From: Poriferisodalis sp965208925
GTDB taxonomy: Bacteria > Actinomycetota > Acidimicrobiia > Acidimicrobiales > Poriferisodalaceae
Direction of reading: 5' to 3'
DNA: 64,000 bases
Assembly: GCF_965208925.1 (NCBI RefSeq)
Contig: NZ_OZ242364.1
Location: 2,232,001-2,296,000 of the forward strand
The notes under the pieces were generated by a model, which saw only the letters and a program-made list of their open reading frames with translations, had not been told where the DNA came from and made no database searches. The position numbers were made by a program, and so were the translations under genes. Shown here in pieces: positions 28,233 to 36,557 of the stretch; the stretch's first letter is position 1, and each line of letters opens with the position of its first letter.

Positions 28233-29843
28233 ATGACTTGGATCGACAAAGCGCTCGACGGCTGCCCCGGGCAGGTTGTGGTCAACGATTCCAAGACGCC
28301 CAGCGGCCGAGCGCACGTGGGCTCGCTGCGCGGCGTGCTGATCCACGACGCCTTGGCCCGGGCGGCCCGCGAGCGTGGCCTGGATGCGACGTTCATGTAC
28401 GGCTGCGACGACATGGACGCAGTCGACGAGATCCCGTTCGGCACCGGCGAGCACTTCGTCGAGCACCTCGGCAAGCCCCTGTGGGCAGCCCCAGCGCCTG
28501 AGGGTTTTCGTGGCGATTCGATGGCTGAGGCCTACTTCGGCGAATTCACCGGGAAGTGGTTCGATTCCGCCGACTCGCCGGCCGATGACACACCCGGGCC
28601 GTTCGACAAGCTCGGCGTGAACGCCGAGTTCTACCGCATCAGCGACATCTACCGGTCTGGCCGGCTCGACGGCATCATCGATGCGTTCCTGCGAGCCGCG
28701 GCCGACGTGAGGCAGATCTACCTCAGGCTCAGCGGAGCCGAGCGTGCCGACGACTGGCTGCCGTTCCAGCCCATCTGCGAGCAGTGCGGCCGCATCGGCA
28801 CCACGTATGCGACTGACTACGACGGCGAGACCGTGGCGTATGAGTGCCGGGCCGACCTCGTGGCCTGGGCGACCGGCTGCGGACACCGGGGCCGCATCAG
28901 CCCGTTCGGCGGCAACGGCAAGCTGCCGTGGAAGCTGGAGTGGGCCGCCAAGTGGAAGCTCTTCGGGGTCTCGATCGAAGGCGCCGGCAAGGACCACATG
29001 GCTGCCAGCGGCTCGCACGAGGTGTCCTCTGCGCTGGCGCGCCAAGTGCTGCAGTGCCCGGTGCCGGTGCCGGTTCCGTACGAGTTCTTCACGCTCGGCG
29101 GCGCCAAGATGAGCTCGTCACGGGGCATCGGCATGACATCGTCGGACCTGGTCGAGCTGCTGCCGCCCGAATTGCTGCGCTATGTCGTGCTTCGAACCCA
29201 GCCGCGCCGAGCCATCGACTTCGCGCTTGACGTGCCCGGCCTCACCAAAGCGTTCGTCGAGTACGAGCGGCTCTGGCGATCCGCAGCGAGTGCGGAACCG
29301 CGCCCCAACGATGCTCAGCTCTACTCGATCTCACGCTCGACGGCGAGGGCGGACGTGCCGCCGGCGCCCGAGTTCAGCCCGCCCTTCGACTCCGTGCTGA
29401 GCCTGTCTCAGCAGCCGCACATGCAGCTCGACGACCACATCGCGTCGCTCGGCGTCCAGCTCACTGAGGCGGAGTCGGCGTGGCTGGATGACAAGGCTGA
29501 AGCGGCGAAGCAGCTGATGGACACCCGACCCGATCTCGCGGGCACGTTTGCAATGCTCGATGCGACCGAGGCGATCCGGCAACGCGATGAGCTGAGCGAC
29601 CGTCAGATCGCCTTCCTTGATGAGCTTGCGCGCCGGCTCGAAGCGCTGGAGCCATGGAGCGCCCGGGCCATACAGGACGAGATATTCGAATCAGCACGCG
29701 GCGTCGAGATCGACCCCAAGGATGATGCAGCGTTGGTCTTCGAGGCGCTCTACAAGGTGCTCTTCGGTTCCGAAACTGGACCGCGAGCCGGCAGCTATCT
29801 CGAATTCCTCGGCCGTCACGAGACACTCCAGCGATTGGGCTGA
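28233..29843 (+). CDS. lysS: Lysine-tRNA ligase, class I (LysK type)
   Basis: Charges tRNA-Lys using the class I Rossmann fold rather than the class II fold found in most bacteria. The 536-residue protein has the HIGH-type motif SGRAHVGSLRG (about 23-33) and the KMSKS-type motif KMSSSRG (about 291-297). A Cys/His zinc-binding stretch lies between (CEQCGR, later CRADL and CGHRG). The start MTWIDKALDG at 28233 fits the family; the upstream in-frame start at 28200 does not. This class I form occurs in archaea and scattered bacteria, including several actinobacterial lines. It converges on fabI with a 6-bp gap. Confidence 0.93.
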   Translation: MTWIDKALDGCPGQVVVNDSKTPSGRAHVGSLRGVLIHDALARAARERGLDATFMYGCDDMDAVDEIPFGTGEHFVEHLGKPLWAAPAPEGFRGDSMAEAYFGEFTGKWFDSADSPADDTPGPFDKLGVNAEFYRISDIYRSGRLDGIIDAFLRAAADVRQIYLRLSGAERADDWLPFQPICEQCGRIGTTYATDYDGETVAYECRADLVAWATGCGHRGRISPFGGNGKLPWKLEWAAKWKLFGVSIEGAGKDHMAASGSHEVSSALARQVLQCPVPVPVPYEFFTLGGAKMSSSRGIGMTSSDLVELLPPELLRYVVLRTQPRRAIDFALDVPGLTKAFVEYERLWRSAASAEPRPNDAQLYSISRSTARADVPPAPEFSPPFDSVLSLSQQPHMQLDDHIASLGVQLTEAESAWLDDKAEAAKQLMDTRPDLAGTFAMLDATEAIRQRDELSDRQIAFLDELARRLEALEPWSARAIQDEIFESARGVEIDPKDDAALVFEALYKVLFGSETGPRAGSYLEFLGRHETLQRLG

Positions 29844-29849
29844 TCGGCG

Positions 29850-30629
29850 TTAGGCGCCCATTGCGTGGTAACCGCCGTCCACGTGCACGATCTCTCCGGT
29901 GGTGCCGCCGAACCAGTCCGACATCAATGCCAGGGTGCTGCGAGCCACTGCCTCGCTGTCGGTGATGTCCCAGCCCAGTGGCGCCCGTTCGGTCCATGCA
30001 TCTTCGAATTCGGCAAAGCCGGGAATCGACTTGGCAGCCATCGTGCGAATGGGTCCCGCCGAGATCAGGTTCACCCGGATGCCCTGCGGTCCCAGCGACT
30101 TGGCCAAGTAGCGCGCCGCTGATTCGAACGCCGCCTTGGCCACGCCCATCCAGTCGTAGACCGGCCACGCCACACTGGCATCGAACGTGAGCCCGACCAC
30201 TGCGCCCTCGGCATCCGCCAGCAACGGCGCCATCGGCGACGTCAGCGCAGCGAGGCTGTAAGCGGAGATGTTCAGCGCCGTGGCGACATCCTCCCAGGGG
30301 GCATGGAGGAAGTTGCCACCGAGACAGCTTGCGGGCGCGAAGCCGATGGCGTGCAGCAGGCCGTCGAGCCGACCCCAGCGTTGCTCCAGATCGGCTCGTA
30401 CCGCCTCGATCTCGTCGGGCAGGGTTACGTCGCACGGCAGGACATCGGGCGGGTCGGGCAGCCGCCGGGCCGCTCGTTCGGTAAGCCGGATGCCCCTGCC
30501 GGCGCCGGTGAGCACTACCTCGGCGCCGTGCTCCTGCGCCAAGCGGGCCACGTTGAACGCCAGCGAGGCATCGGTCAGCACGCCGGTGATGAGGAACTTC
30601 TTGCCTTCCACGATTCCGCTGCCCGCCAC
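29850..30629 (-). CDS. fabI: Enoyl-[acyl-carrier-protein] reductase (FabI/InhA-like)
   Basis: Carries out the NADH-dependent last reduction of type II fatty-acid elongation. The 259-residue short-chain dehydrogenase has the FabI-specific opening GKKFLITGVLTDASLAFNVA (about 9-28), DGLLHAIGFAP (about 89-99) and the catalytic Y-x6-K as Tyr158 and Lys165, the same positions as in InhA. NLISAGPIRTMAAKSIPGF (about 186-204) gives the substrate-loop signature, and it ends with GEIVHVDGGYHAMGA. It is transcribed alone, divergently from the F420-reductase gene across a 190-bp gap. Confidence 0.94.
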   Translation of the reverse strand: MAGSGIVEGKKFLITGVLTDASLAFNVARLAQEHGAEVVLTGAGRGIRLTERAARRLPDPPDVLPCDVTLPDEIEAVRADLEQRWGRLDGLLHAIGFAPASCLGGNFLHAPWEDVATALNISAYSLAALTSPMAPLLADAEGAVVGLTFDASVAWPVYDWMGVAKAAFESAARYLAKSLGPQGIRVNLISAGPIRTMAAKSIPGFAEFEDAWTERAPLGWDITDSEAVARSTLALMSDWFGGTTGEIVHVDGGYHAMGA

Positions 30630-30818
30630 GCTCTCGCCTCCGCTGGGTGTCTGGGCGCTGCCGCGTACAGCACCGTTCTTCGCCGGACGCTACCGCTGCG
30701 CCACGCGCCACTTGGGTGCCGCTGCCGGCGGGAGTGCACGTGATCCGGCGCGCCGAGGCCGAGCCACCGGGCGAGACGCCGGCCGGTCACATTGCTGCCG
30801 AGCGCGCTCGGCCGTACC

Positions 30819-31634
30819 GTGACTGCCGTGCCAGCAGATGCAACCCCCAATGGGGCCGTGGACGGGGTCGCAGCAGCGGGTCCCGCAGGCGGCGCCGAAC
30901 CCACCCGGATCGGCATCATCGGCGGCACCGGTCCCGCCGGCGCCGCATTGGCAGCCCGGCTGGCCGACATCGGCTGTGAGGTCACGCTGGGCTCGCGTTC
31001 GAAGTATCGGTCGATGGAGGTGGTGGACAACATCGTGGATCGCTGGCCCGACCGCCAGCTGCGCATCCATCCTGGCGCCAACAGCCTTGCTGCAGCCGAG
31101 CCCACAGTGGTGATCGCGACGCCCTGGGATGCGGCGGCCATCACGGCACGGGACGTGGCCGAGCAGCTGCGCGGCAAGGTGGTGGCAACCATGTCCAACG
31201 CGCTGGCCCGCGTCGACGACGAGTTCGTGCCGCTCATCCCGCCGAGAGGCTCCGTGGCTGCGTCGGTGCAGGCCACCCTGCCCGACTCGCGGGTTGCGGC
31301 TGCCCTCCAGCACGTGCCTGCGACCGAGCTGGGCAATCTCGACGAGCCGGTGCACGGCGACATCCTCATCTGCAGTGACCATCGCGAGGCCACCTGGCAC
31401 ATCGCCGAGATCGTGGATCGCATGCCCGGCGCACGGGCGCTCGACTGCGGCAACCTGTCCAACGCCACCGCCATCGAAGCGTTCACTGCTGTGCTGATGC
31501 AGCTCAACACCCGGTACCGCACCCGGGTCGCGCTCCGCCTCGTGGGGCTGGATCACGTGCCGATCAGCGTGCTGGGCGGCGGGCCGAGCGGCACCGAAGC
31601 CGCCCAACCGGCCGCTGAGACCGTCCCCGACTGA
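30819..31634 (+). CDS. npdG: NADPH-dependent F420 reductase-like protein (NpdG)
   Basis: Exchanges hydride between F420H2 and NADP in the cytosol. The protein is about 271 residues, or 268 from the alternative GTG 30828. A non-conserved Ala/Gly-rich N-terminus of about 28 residues precedes RIGIIGGTGPAGAALAARLA, the Rossmann NADP loop. Family-typical segments are GSRSKYRSMEVVD, VVIATPWDAAAITA, NALARVDDEFVP, SVQATLPDSRVAAALQHVPATELGNL and the C-terminal NLSNATAIEAFTAVLMQLNTRYR. F420 use is typical of actinobacteria. mshC follows after 30 bp and may share the transcript. Confidence 0.86.
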   Translation: MTAVPADATPNGAVDGVAAAGPAGGAEPTRIGIIGGTGPAGAALAARLADIGCEVTLGSRSKYRSMEVVDNIVDRWPDRQLRIHPGANSLAAAEPTVVIATPWDAAAITARDVAEQLRGKVVATMSNALARVDDEFVPLIPPRGSVAASVQATLPDSRVAAALQHVPATELGNLDEPVHGDILICSDHREATWHIAEIVDRMPGARALDCGNLSNATAIEAFTAVLMQLNTRYRTRVALRLVGLDHVPISVLGGGPSGTEAAQPAAETVPD

Positions 31635-31664
31635 TCCGATGTGCCGGGCTCTGCAAGCAGAGCG

Positions 31665-32783
31665 ATGAAGCTGTACGAAACCCAGCGGCGAGCCGTCGTG
31701 CCGCTCGACGCGCAACCGGGAAGCACCGTGCGGATGTACGTGTGCGGCATCACGCCGTACGACGCCACCCACGTCGGTCACGCTGCCACGTTTCTGGCCT
31801 ATGACGTGCTCCAGCGCCGATTGCGGGACCTGGGATGCCGCACCCGTTGCGTTCGCAACATCACCGACGTCGACGACGATCTGCTGGCGCGGGCGCGTGC
31901 CGTGGGCGTGCACTACCTGGACTTGGCTGCCGGGTCGCTCGCGGCGTTCGACGCGGACATGTCGGCGCTGGGCCTGCTGCCCGCCGACGTCGAGCCCCGA
32001 GCGACATCGGCCATCACCGAGATCCGGCGGCTGATCGGGCGTCTGCTGCGAAGCGGCCACGCCTATCGCACCAGCGAGAACGTGTACTTCGACACTTCTG
32101 CGGCGCAGAGCTTCGGCAGGCTGTGCGGCCTCGATGCCGCCGAGATGGTGAATCTGGCGCGCCGCCGCGGCGGGCGGCCCGACGACCCGAACAAGCGCAA
32201 CCCGCTCGACTTCGTGCTCTGGCAGCGCTCGGCGCCAAGCGAGCCTGAGTGGTCCTCCGCATGGGGCTTCGGCCGCCCTGGATGGCACGTGGAGTGTGCG
32301 GCACTGGCGCTGGCGCATCTCGGCGAGACGGTCGATGTGCACGGCGGGGGCAGCGATCTCGTGTTCCCGCATCACGAGTGCTCACGGGCGCAGTCGGAGG
32401 CCGCGACCGGGCGGCCGTTCGTGCGCCACTGGATGCATACGTCGATGGTGCGCCACCACGGCGCCAAGATGGCCAAGTCGGCGGGCAACCTTGTCTTTGT
32501 GGCCGATCTGCGCAAGCAGTGGGAACCCATGGCGGTGCGGCTGGCGCTGCTGGGCGCTCACTACCGCGCCGATTGGGATTGGACCGAGCGCCGGCTGGTA
32601 GATGCGGCCCAGCGCCTGGAGCGCTGGCGAGTCGCGGGCCGCGGGGACGGCGCTTTGGCACGCGTGCGAGAGCGGCTCGACGACGACCTGGATGCACCGG
32701 GCGCCCTGGCCGAGATTGACGCCGCCGCAGATGCCGGCGAGCCGGTCAGTGACGCAGCGGCCCTGCTGGGGGTCGTGTTGTAG
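31665..32783 (+). CDS. mshC: Cysteine-glucosaminylinositol ligase (mycothiol synthesis)
   Basis: Joins cysteine to GlcN-Ins using ATP, the third step of mycothiol synthesis. The 372-residue protein is built like cysteinyl-tRNA synthetase but lacks the anticodon-binding part, and is slightly shorter than the usual ~410 residues. CGITPYDATHVGHA (27-40) supplies the first zinc Cys and the HIGH motif as HVGH. WHVECAALAL and FPHHECSRAQ supply the other zinc ligands, and KMAKSAGN is the KMSKS loop. ATG 31665 (MKLYETQRR) is preferred over 31641. It opens a run of actinobacterial envelope and thiol genes and ends in a strong hairpin. Confidence 0.88.
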   Translation: MKLYETQRRAVVPLDAQPGSTVRMYVCGITPYDATHVGHAATFLAYDVLQRRLRDLGCRTRCVRNITDVDDDLLARARAVGVHYLDLAAGSLAAFDADMSALGLLPADVEPRATSAITEIRRLIGRLLRSGHAYRTSENVYFDTSAAQSFGRLCGLDAAEMVNLARRRGGRPDDPNKRNPLDFVLWQRSAPSEPEWSSAWGFGRPGWHVECAALALAHLGETVDVHGGGSDLVFPHHECSRAQSEAATGRPFVRHWMHTSMVRHHGAKMAKSAGNLVFVADLRKQWEPMAVRLALLGAHYRADWDWTERRLVDAAQRLERWRVAGRGDGALARVRERLDDDLDAPGALAEIDAAADAGEPVSDAAALLGVVL

Positions 32784-32797
32784 GCTTCTGCGCAGGA

Positions 32798-32841
32798 GGA
32801 CCGGCCCGCTGTGTCGCTTGGCAGAGCCAGCGGGCCAGTCC
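32798..32841 (+). terminator. Hairpin after mshC
   Basis: GGACCGGCCCGCTG (32798-32811) pairs with CAGCGGGCCAGTCC (32828-32841): 14 pairs with one mismatch around a 16-base loop. No clear T-run follows, so Rho-independent release is uncertain, but the strength and position, 14 bp past the mshC stop, suit a termination or RNA-stabilising element. Confidence 0.55.
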
Positions 32842-32945
32842 CTCCGGCACCCTACGATTCCCGCCGCAGTCGGCCCCTGTCGATTTTGCCGTGCTGACCA
32901 GAGGGCAGCAGGCTCGCTGTGAGAGCGCCGGTAGCGTTGGCCCCG

Positions 32946-33461
32946 ATGGCCGAGCCCGAAGAACTCGGTGAGGTGCGCGACGAGCTGCCAGCCGATCTGG
33001 ATCGGGGCTTCGTCGGCGCCTACAAGTTCCCCGACAATTCCCGCAGGCGCATCACCGGCGCGCTGTGTTTCGCAGCGGGCGTCTGGGCCGCGACAGCGGC
33101 GCTGGCTGCCGACACCGACGCCGTGCTCCTCAATCAGGGCGTGGTGGCGGGCGGAGTGCTGCTCGCGTTGTTCGGGCTCTACCAATTTGCCGCAGGCCGC
33201 CGATTTGCGGTCAATGAGAACGAGGCGCTGGTGGCCGCCGTCGCCGACGTCGGTTTCGCGGTCGGTCATGCCAGCGCCCAGCTCGGCTGGCGCGGTTGGA
33301 TGAGCCGCCCGACCTGGCGGGTGCTCGTCTACTCGGCGGAGGATCCGCCCAAGCGGCGGGGCTTGGTGCTGGTGGACGCCTTGAACGGCGCGGTGCTTGA
33401 GAAGTGGCTGGAGGACAATCCCGAGACCTGGATCTCCACGTCGCCCGACGACGAGGGCTGA
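32946..33461 (+). CDS. Small membrane protein of the PIM lipid cluster, unknown
   Basis: A 171-residue protein with two predicted membrane helices (about 40-58 and 66-83), an acidic N-terminus (MAEPEELGEVRDELP) and a soluble C-terminal domain (about 90-165). That domain has RPTWRVLVYSAEDPPKRRGLVLVDALNGAVLEKWLEDNPE. The ATG at 32946 follows a hydrophobic-free leader; a GTG at 32919 is possible. It ends 2 bp before the PI-phosphate synthase gene, so it is in the same operon and may serve PIM or envelope synthesis. The family is not recognised. Confidence 0.6.
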   Translation: MAEPEELGEVRDELPADLDRGFVGAYKFPDNSRRRITGALCFAAGVWAATAALAADTDAVLLNQGVVAGGVLLALFGLYQFAAGRRFAVNENEALVAAVADVGFAVGHASAQLGWRGWMSRPTWRVLVYSAEDPPKRRGLVLVDALNGAVLEKWLEDNPETWISTSPDDEG

Positions 33462-33463
33462 CC

Positions 33464-34057
33464 ATGTTCGACGGCAAGTTCCGCAAGGGCGTCGACAGTG
33501 TCACGGCGCCGATCGGGCGCGGCCTTGCGGCGATCGGCCTGAGCGCAGATGTGCTCACCGGGCTCGGGCTTGTCATGTCCGCCGCCAGTGCGGTGGCCAT
33601 CGGCGCCGGCCGGCTCGTGCTGGGAACCGTGTTCCTGGTGATCACGGCGCTGTCCGACCTCCTTGACGGTCCGGTCGCAGCAGCCCGGGGAACCTCGTCG
33701 AGCCGGGGTGCTTTCTTCGACTCGACGGCCGACCGGGTCACCGACGGTTTGCTGCTCGGCGGCATCGCCTGGTACCTCGCCGGCGAGCACGGCGCCCAGT
33801 GGGCAGTGCTGCCCATGGCAGTGCTCGGCGTCAGCGCCGTGATCTCCTACGAGCGGGCCAAGGCCGAGCTGCTGGGCTTCGAGGCCAAGGGCGGGCTGAT
33901 GGAGCGCGCCGAGCGGACGGTGGTGCTCGCCGTGGCGGTTGCCTTCGAAGTGCTGCTCATCCCGCTGCTCTGGGTGCTGCTGGCGCTGTCTGTGGTAACT
34001 GCGGTGATGCGCTTCGTGAAGGTGTGGCGCCAGGCCAGCGCACGTATGTCGCAGTGA
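33464..34057 (+). CDS. pgsA: CDP-alcohol phosphatidyltransferase, probable PI-phosphate synthase
   Basis: Transfers a phosphatidyl group from CDP-diacylglycerol, most likely to inositol 1-phosphate, the first step toward phosphatidylinositol mannosides. The 197-residue protein has about six membrane helices. The CDP-alcohol motif D-x2-D-G-x2-A-R-x8-G-x3-D-x3-D is seen as Asp65, Asp68, Gly69, Gly82, Asp86 and Asp90, so all four metal Asp are present. However, position 73, normally Arg, is Ala (DGPVAAARG), with an Arg two residues later. Context supports the assignment: an HtrB-type acyltransferase (GTGA overlap) and pimA follow directly. Confidence 0.85.
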   Translation: MFDGKFRKGVDSVTAPIGRGLAAIGLSADVLTGLGLVMSAASAVAIGAGRLVLGTVFLVITALSDLLDGPVAAARGTSSSRGAFFDSTADRVTDGLLLGGIAWYLAGEHGAQWAVLPMAVLGVSAVISYERAKAELLGFEAKGGLMERAERTVVLAVAVAFEVLLIPLLWVLLALSVVTAVMRFVKVWRQASARMSQ

Positions 34058-35079
34058 ACGCGGTGCCATTCCTGGAGCGCGTGCGCGACAGGGTTCGCGG
34101 GCTGGGAAGCCGCGACAGGGTTCGCCGGCTGGGAGGCCGGGACAGGGCTCGCCGGCTGAGAGGCCGGGACAGGGCCATAGTGATCGGGTACAAGGCGGGA
34201 GCGTCAGCCGCCCGCTTGGCGCCGCTGTGGCTCACCGAACGAGCGGCCAAGCTGGCCGGCCCGGCACTCGCCCGGCTGATGCCGGCCAAGGCAGCGATGG
34301 TGCAGCGGCATCAGGCCAGAGCGCAGCGTTGGACCGCAGACTCGCCGCAAGATCTCCGTCGGGCCACCGCGGCTGCGTTCAGCTCCTATGCCCGCTATTG
34401 GCTCGAATCGTTCAGCCTGCCGGCGCTGAGCGAACTCACCCTGGACCAGGGCATCGACGTTCCGGCCTATCACCATGTGGAGGAAGCCCTCGAACGCGGC
34501 AACGGCGTCATCTTGGCGCTGCCGCACTTAGGGGGCTGGGAGTGGGCCGGGTTCTGGATGGCGACGGTCAATCGACTGCCGATCACCGTGGTGGTGGAAC
34601 CGCTCGATCCGCCGGAGCTGTTCGAGTGGTTCGCCGATTTCCGTGAACGACTGGGCATGCGGGTGGTGCCGCTGGGGCCGAATGCCGGACGCGAGGTGCT
34701 CGGCGCACTGCGCCGCAACGAGATCGTCTGCCTGCTCTGCGACCGCGATCTCACCAGCGACGGCATCGAGGTGACCTTCGGAGACGAGCGAACCACCTTG
34801 CCGGCGGGCCCAGCAATGCTGGCGCTGCGATCAGGCGCCGCTCTGCTGCCGACTGCCGTGTACTTCCGCCCCCGGGGCAGGCACTTGGGCACGGTTCGGC
34901 CGCCGATCGATGTCACGCGGCGCGGGCGCCTGCGCGACGACGTGACCGCGGTCACCCAGCGGCTCGCCGACGAGCTCGTGACGCTGATCGCCGCAGAACC
35001 GCATCAGTGGCATCTCTTCGGCCCCAATTGGCCATCAGATCGAACCGCCGGCGCCGGCGGCGGGACTGAGGCGCCATAG
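34054..35079 (+). CDS. Phosphatidylinositol mannoside acyltransferase-like (HtrB/LpxL family)
   Basis: Adds a fatty acyl chain to a PIM glycolipid at the inner face of the membrane. The 341-residue protein has the family catalytic H-x4-E as LPHLGGWEWAG (about 155-165), followed by NAGREVLGALRRNEIVCLLCDRD and GPAMLALRSGAALLPTAVY. GTG 34054 overlaps the stop of the PI-phosphate synthase (GTGA). Residues 11-40 form a strongly basic repeat of nine-residue units (RDRVRxLGx) encoded by a 27-bp tandem repeat, an addition not expected in the family. Its position between the synthase and pimA matches the PatA locus of other actinobacteria. Confidence 0.83.
   Translation: MNAVPFLERVRDRVRGLGSRDRVRRLGGRDRARRLRGRDRAIVIGYKAGASAARLAPLWLTERAAKLAGPALARLMPAKAAMVQRHQARAQRWTADSPQDLRRATAAAFSSYARYWLESFSLPALSELTLDQGIDVPAYHHVEEALERGNGVILALPHLGGWEWAGFWMATVNRLPITVVVEPLDPPELFEWFADFRERLGMRVVPLGPNAGREVLGALRRNEIVCLLCDRDLTSDGIEVTFGDERTTLPAGPAMLALRSGAALLPTAVYFRPRGRHLGTVRPPIDVTRRGRLRDDVTAVTQRLADELVTLIAAEPHQWHLFGPNWPSDRTAGAGGGTEAP
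34084..34174 (+). repeat. 27-bp tandem repeat within the acyltransferase N-terminus
   Basis: Copies at 34084-34110, 34111-34137 and 34138-34164 and a partial at 34165-34174, with consensus beginning CGCGACAGGGTTCGCCGGCT. The copies keep the reading frame and encode RDRVRGLGS, RDRVRRLGG and RDRARRLRG. Confidence 0.9.
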
Positions 35080-35153
35080 CAGCGAGCCCCGATTGGGCTT
35101 GTTGCGGCATCTGTGCCGCGCCTAGCGTCGCGTTGGACAGTGGGAGGGGCCGA

Positions 35154-36224
35154 GTGCGAATCGGGATCATCTCGCCGTACAGCCTGACCAGCGCCGGCGG
35201 TGTCCAAGTGCAGGTGCTGGGCTTGGCCCGTGCGCTGGCCGCCAACGGTCACGAGACCAGGGTGCTGGCGCCCTGCGACGGCGCCCCGCCCCAGACCGGT
35301 GTCACCCCGCTCGGCGCGAGCATCCCCACGTTCGCGAACGGTTCAGTCGCCCCGATCGCCCCCGACTTCGCCTGCACGCTGCGCACCGTGCGGGCACTGC
35401 GCGACGAGGAGTTCGACGTTCTGCACCTGCACGAGCCGCTGTGTCCGGGGCCGACGCAGACGGCGCTGTTCCTGCGCTCTGCGCCCATCGTGGGGACGTG
35501 GCACGCAGCGGGCGGCAGTCTTGCGTATCTCGTGCCGGGAACGCGGTGGCTGGCGTCACGGATCGACGTCCGGGCCGCAGTCTCGGCCGATGCCGCCGAG
35601 ATGGCGCGCAATGGCGTCGGCGGCGACTACGAACTCGTCTTCAACGGCGTCGAGCTCGACCACTTCGATAACGCAGTTCCCAAGCGCAACGAAGCGCCCA
35701 CCATCGCCTACATCGGCCGCCACGAACCGCGCAAGGGCCTCACGGTGCTGCTCGAGGCCATGTCACGGCTGCCTGAAGGCGTCCGGCTGTGGGTGATGTC
35801 GCGCGGCCCGCAGACCGAGGAGCTGCAGCGCAGGTACCAGCGCGACACGCGCATCGAATGGCTGGGCCGGGTCAGCGAGGCAGAGAAGCTGGCGCGCATC
35901 AAGGGTGCCGACGTGCTGTGCGTTCCGTCGCTGCACGGCGAGAGCTTCGGCGTGGTGCTGCTGGAGGCGATGGCGGCACGCACGCCGGTGGTCGCGAGCG
36001 ACCTGCCCGGCTACCGCAACGTGGCCCGCATCGGGGACGAGGCAGACCTGGTGCCGCCGGGTGATGCAGGGGCGCTGGCCACAGCACTCCTGCGCGTGCT
36101 GCAGCGCCCCGATCATGCAGCCGAGCTCGTCGCCGCCGGGCGCCAGCGCGCCGAGCAGTTCTCCATGGGCCGGTTGGCCGAGATCTACCTCGACATGTAC
36201 GAGCGAGCGATCGTCACGCGCTGA
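35154..36224 (+). CDS. pimA: Phosphatidylinositol alpha-mannosyltransferase
   Basis: A GDP-mannose-dependent GT4 glycosyltransferase that adds the first mannose to phosphatidylinositol at the cytoplasmic membrane face. The 356-residue, two-domain GT-B protein begins RIGIISPYSLTSAGGVQVQV, the PimA/GT4 glycine loop. It has VLHLHEPLCPG and GTWHAAGG in the N-terminal domain. In the donor domain it has AYIGRHEPRKGL, EWLGRVSEAEKL and PSLHGESFGVVLLEAMA (the E-x7-E motif). GTG 35154 has a good ribosome-binding site GGGAGGGG 5 bp upstream. It closes the PIM cluster and overlaps the end of a small convergent gene by 11 bp. Confidence 0.88.
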   Translation: MRIGIISPYSLTSAGGVQVQVLGLARALAANGHETRVLAPCDGAPPQTGVTPLGASIPTFANGSVAPIAPDFACTLRTVRALRDEEFDVLHLHEPLCPGPTQTALFLRSAPIVGTWHAAGGSLAYLVPGTRWLASRIDVRAAVSADAAEMARNGVGGDYELVFNGVELDHFDNAVPKRNEAPTIAYIGRHEPRKGLTVLLEAMSRLPEGVRLWVMSRGPQTEELQRRYQRDTRIEWLGRVSEAEKLARIKGADVLCVPSLHGESFGVVLLEAMAARTPVVASDLPGYRNVARIGDEADLVPPGDAGALATALLRVLQRPDHAAELVAAGRQRAEQFSMGRLAEIYLDMYERAIVTR

Positions 36225-36453
36225 GCTTGTCGACCTTCTCGGCAATGCCCACCAGCAGCTCGGTGTGGCCTGTCAGCGTCTCGGCGACTTCGCGCTGCGA
36301 CTTCTCGATGTCGCGCTGCGACTTCTCGATGTCGCGCTGCGATTTCTCGACCCGCTGCAGTGCGGCCCTCTGGACCTCGAACGTTGCGTCGAGTGCTTCT
36401 CCGGCTGACGGCAGTGATTCGGGAACATCTTCGGGGACGTCGTCATCTGCCAT
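36214..36453 (-). CDS. Small coiled-coil protein with heptad repeats
   Basis: A 79-residue protein with an acidic N-terminus (MADDDVPEDVPE) and a continuous helix from about residue 20. Three heptads EKSQRDI, EKSQRDI and EKSQREV (about 36-56) are encoded by a 21-bp tandem repeat, so the helix should form a coiled coil. The end is TELLVGIAEKVDKLSA. The function is unknown. Its 3' end overlaps pimA convergently. The number of heptads may vary between strains because of the repeat. Confidence 0.6.
   Translation of the reverse strand: MADDDVPEDVPESLPSAGEALDATFEVQRAALQRVEKSQRDIEKSQRDIEKSQREVAETLTGHTELLVGIAEKVDKLSA
36291..36353 (-). repeat. 21-bp tandem repeat, three copies
   Basis: Copies at 36291-36311, 36312-36332 and 36333-36353 with consensus CGCGCTGCGACTTCTCGATG on the + strand; the first two are identical and the third differs at a few bases. 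They encode one heptad each of the coiled-coil protein. Confidence 0.92.
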
Positions 36454-36557
36454 GGCAACACGGTACTGCGGCGCGTGTCCTGCGGCGAAATTGTTATCTG
36501 AGTCATCTTCTGGCGAGAAGACGTGTTGCGGGGCATTGGTCCCGGTTGAATGCAGCG

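Noticed and set aside
30630..30818. RNA gene in the fabI/npdG gap
   Set aside because: There are no strong hairpins, no conserved RNA motifs and no base-composition shift; it is likely just a two-way promoter region.
32798..32841. tRNA-like or riboswitch element after mshC
   Set aside because: It is only a single long hairpin; no cloverleaf arms or conserved aptamer blocks are present.
36291..36353. CRISPR-like repeat array
   Set aside because: The 21-bp units are directly adjacent with no spacers and encode heptads of a protein.
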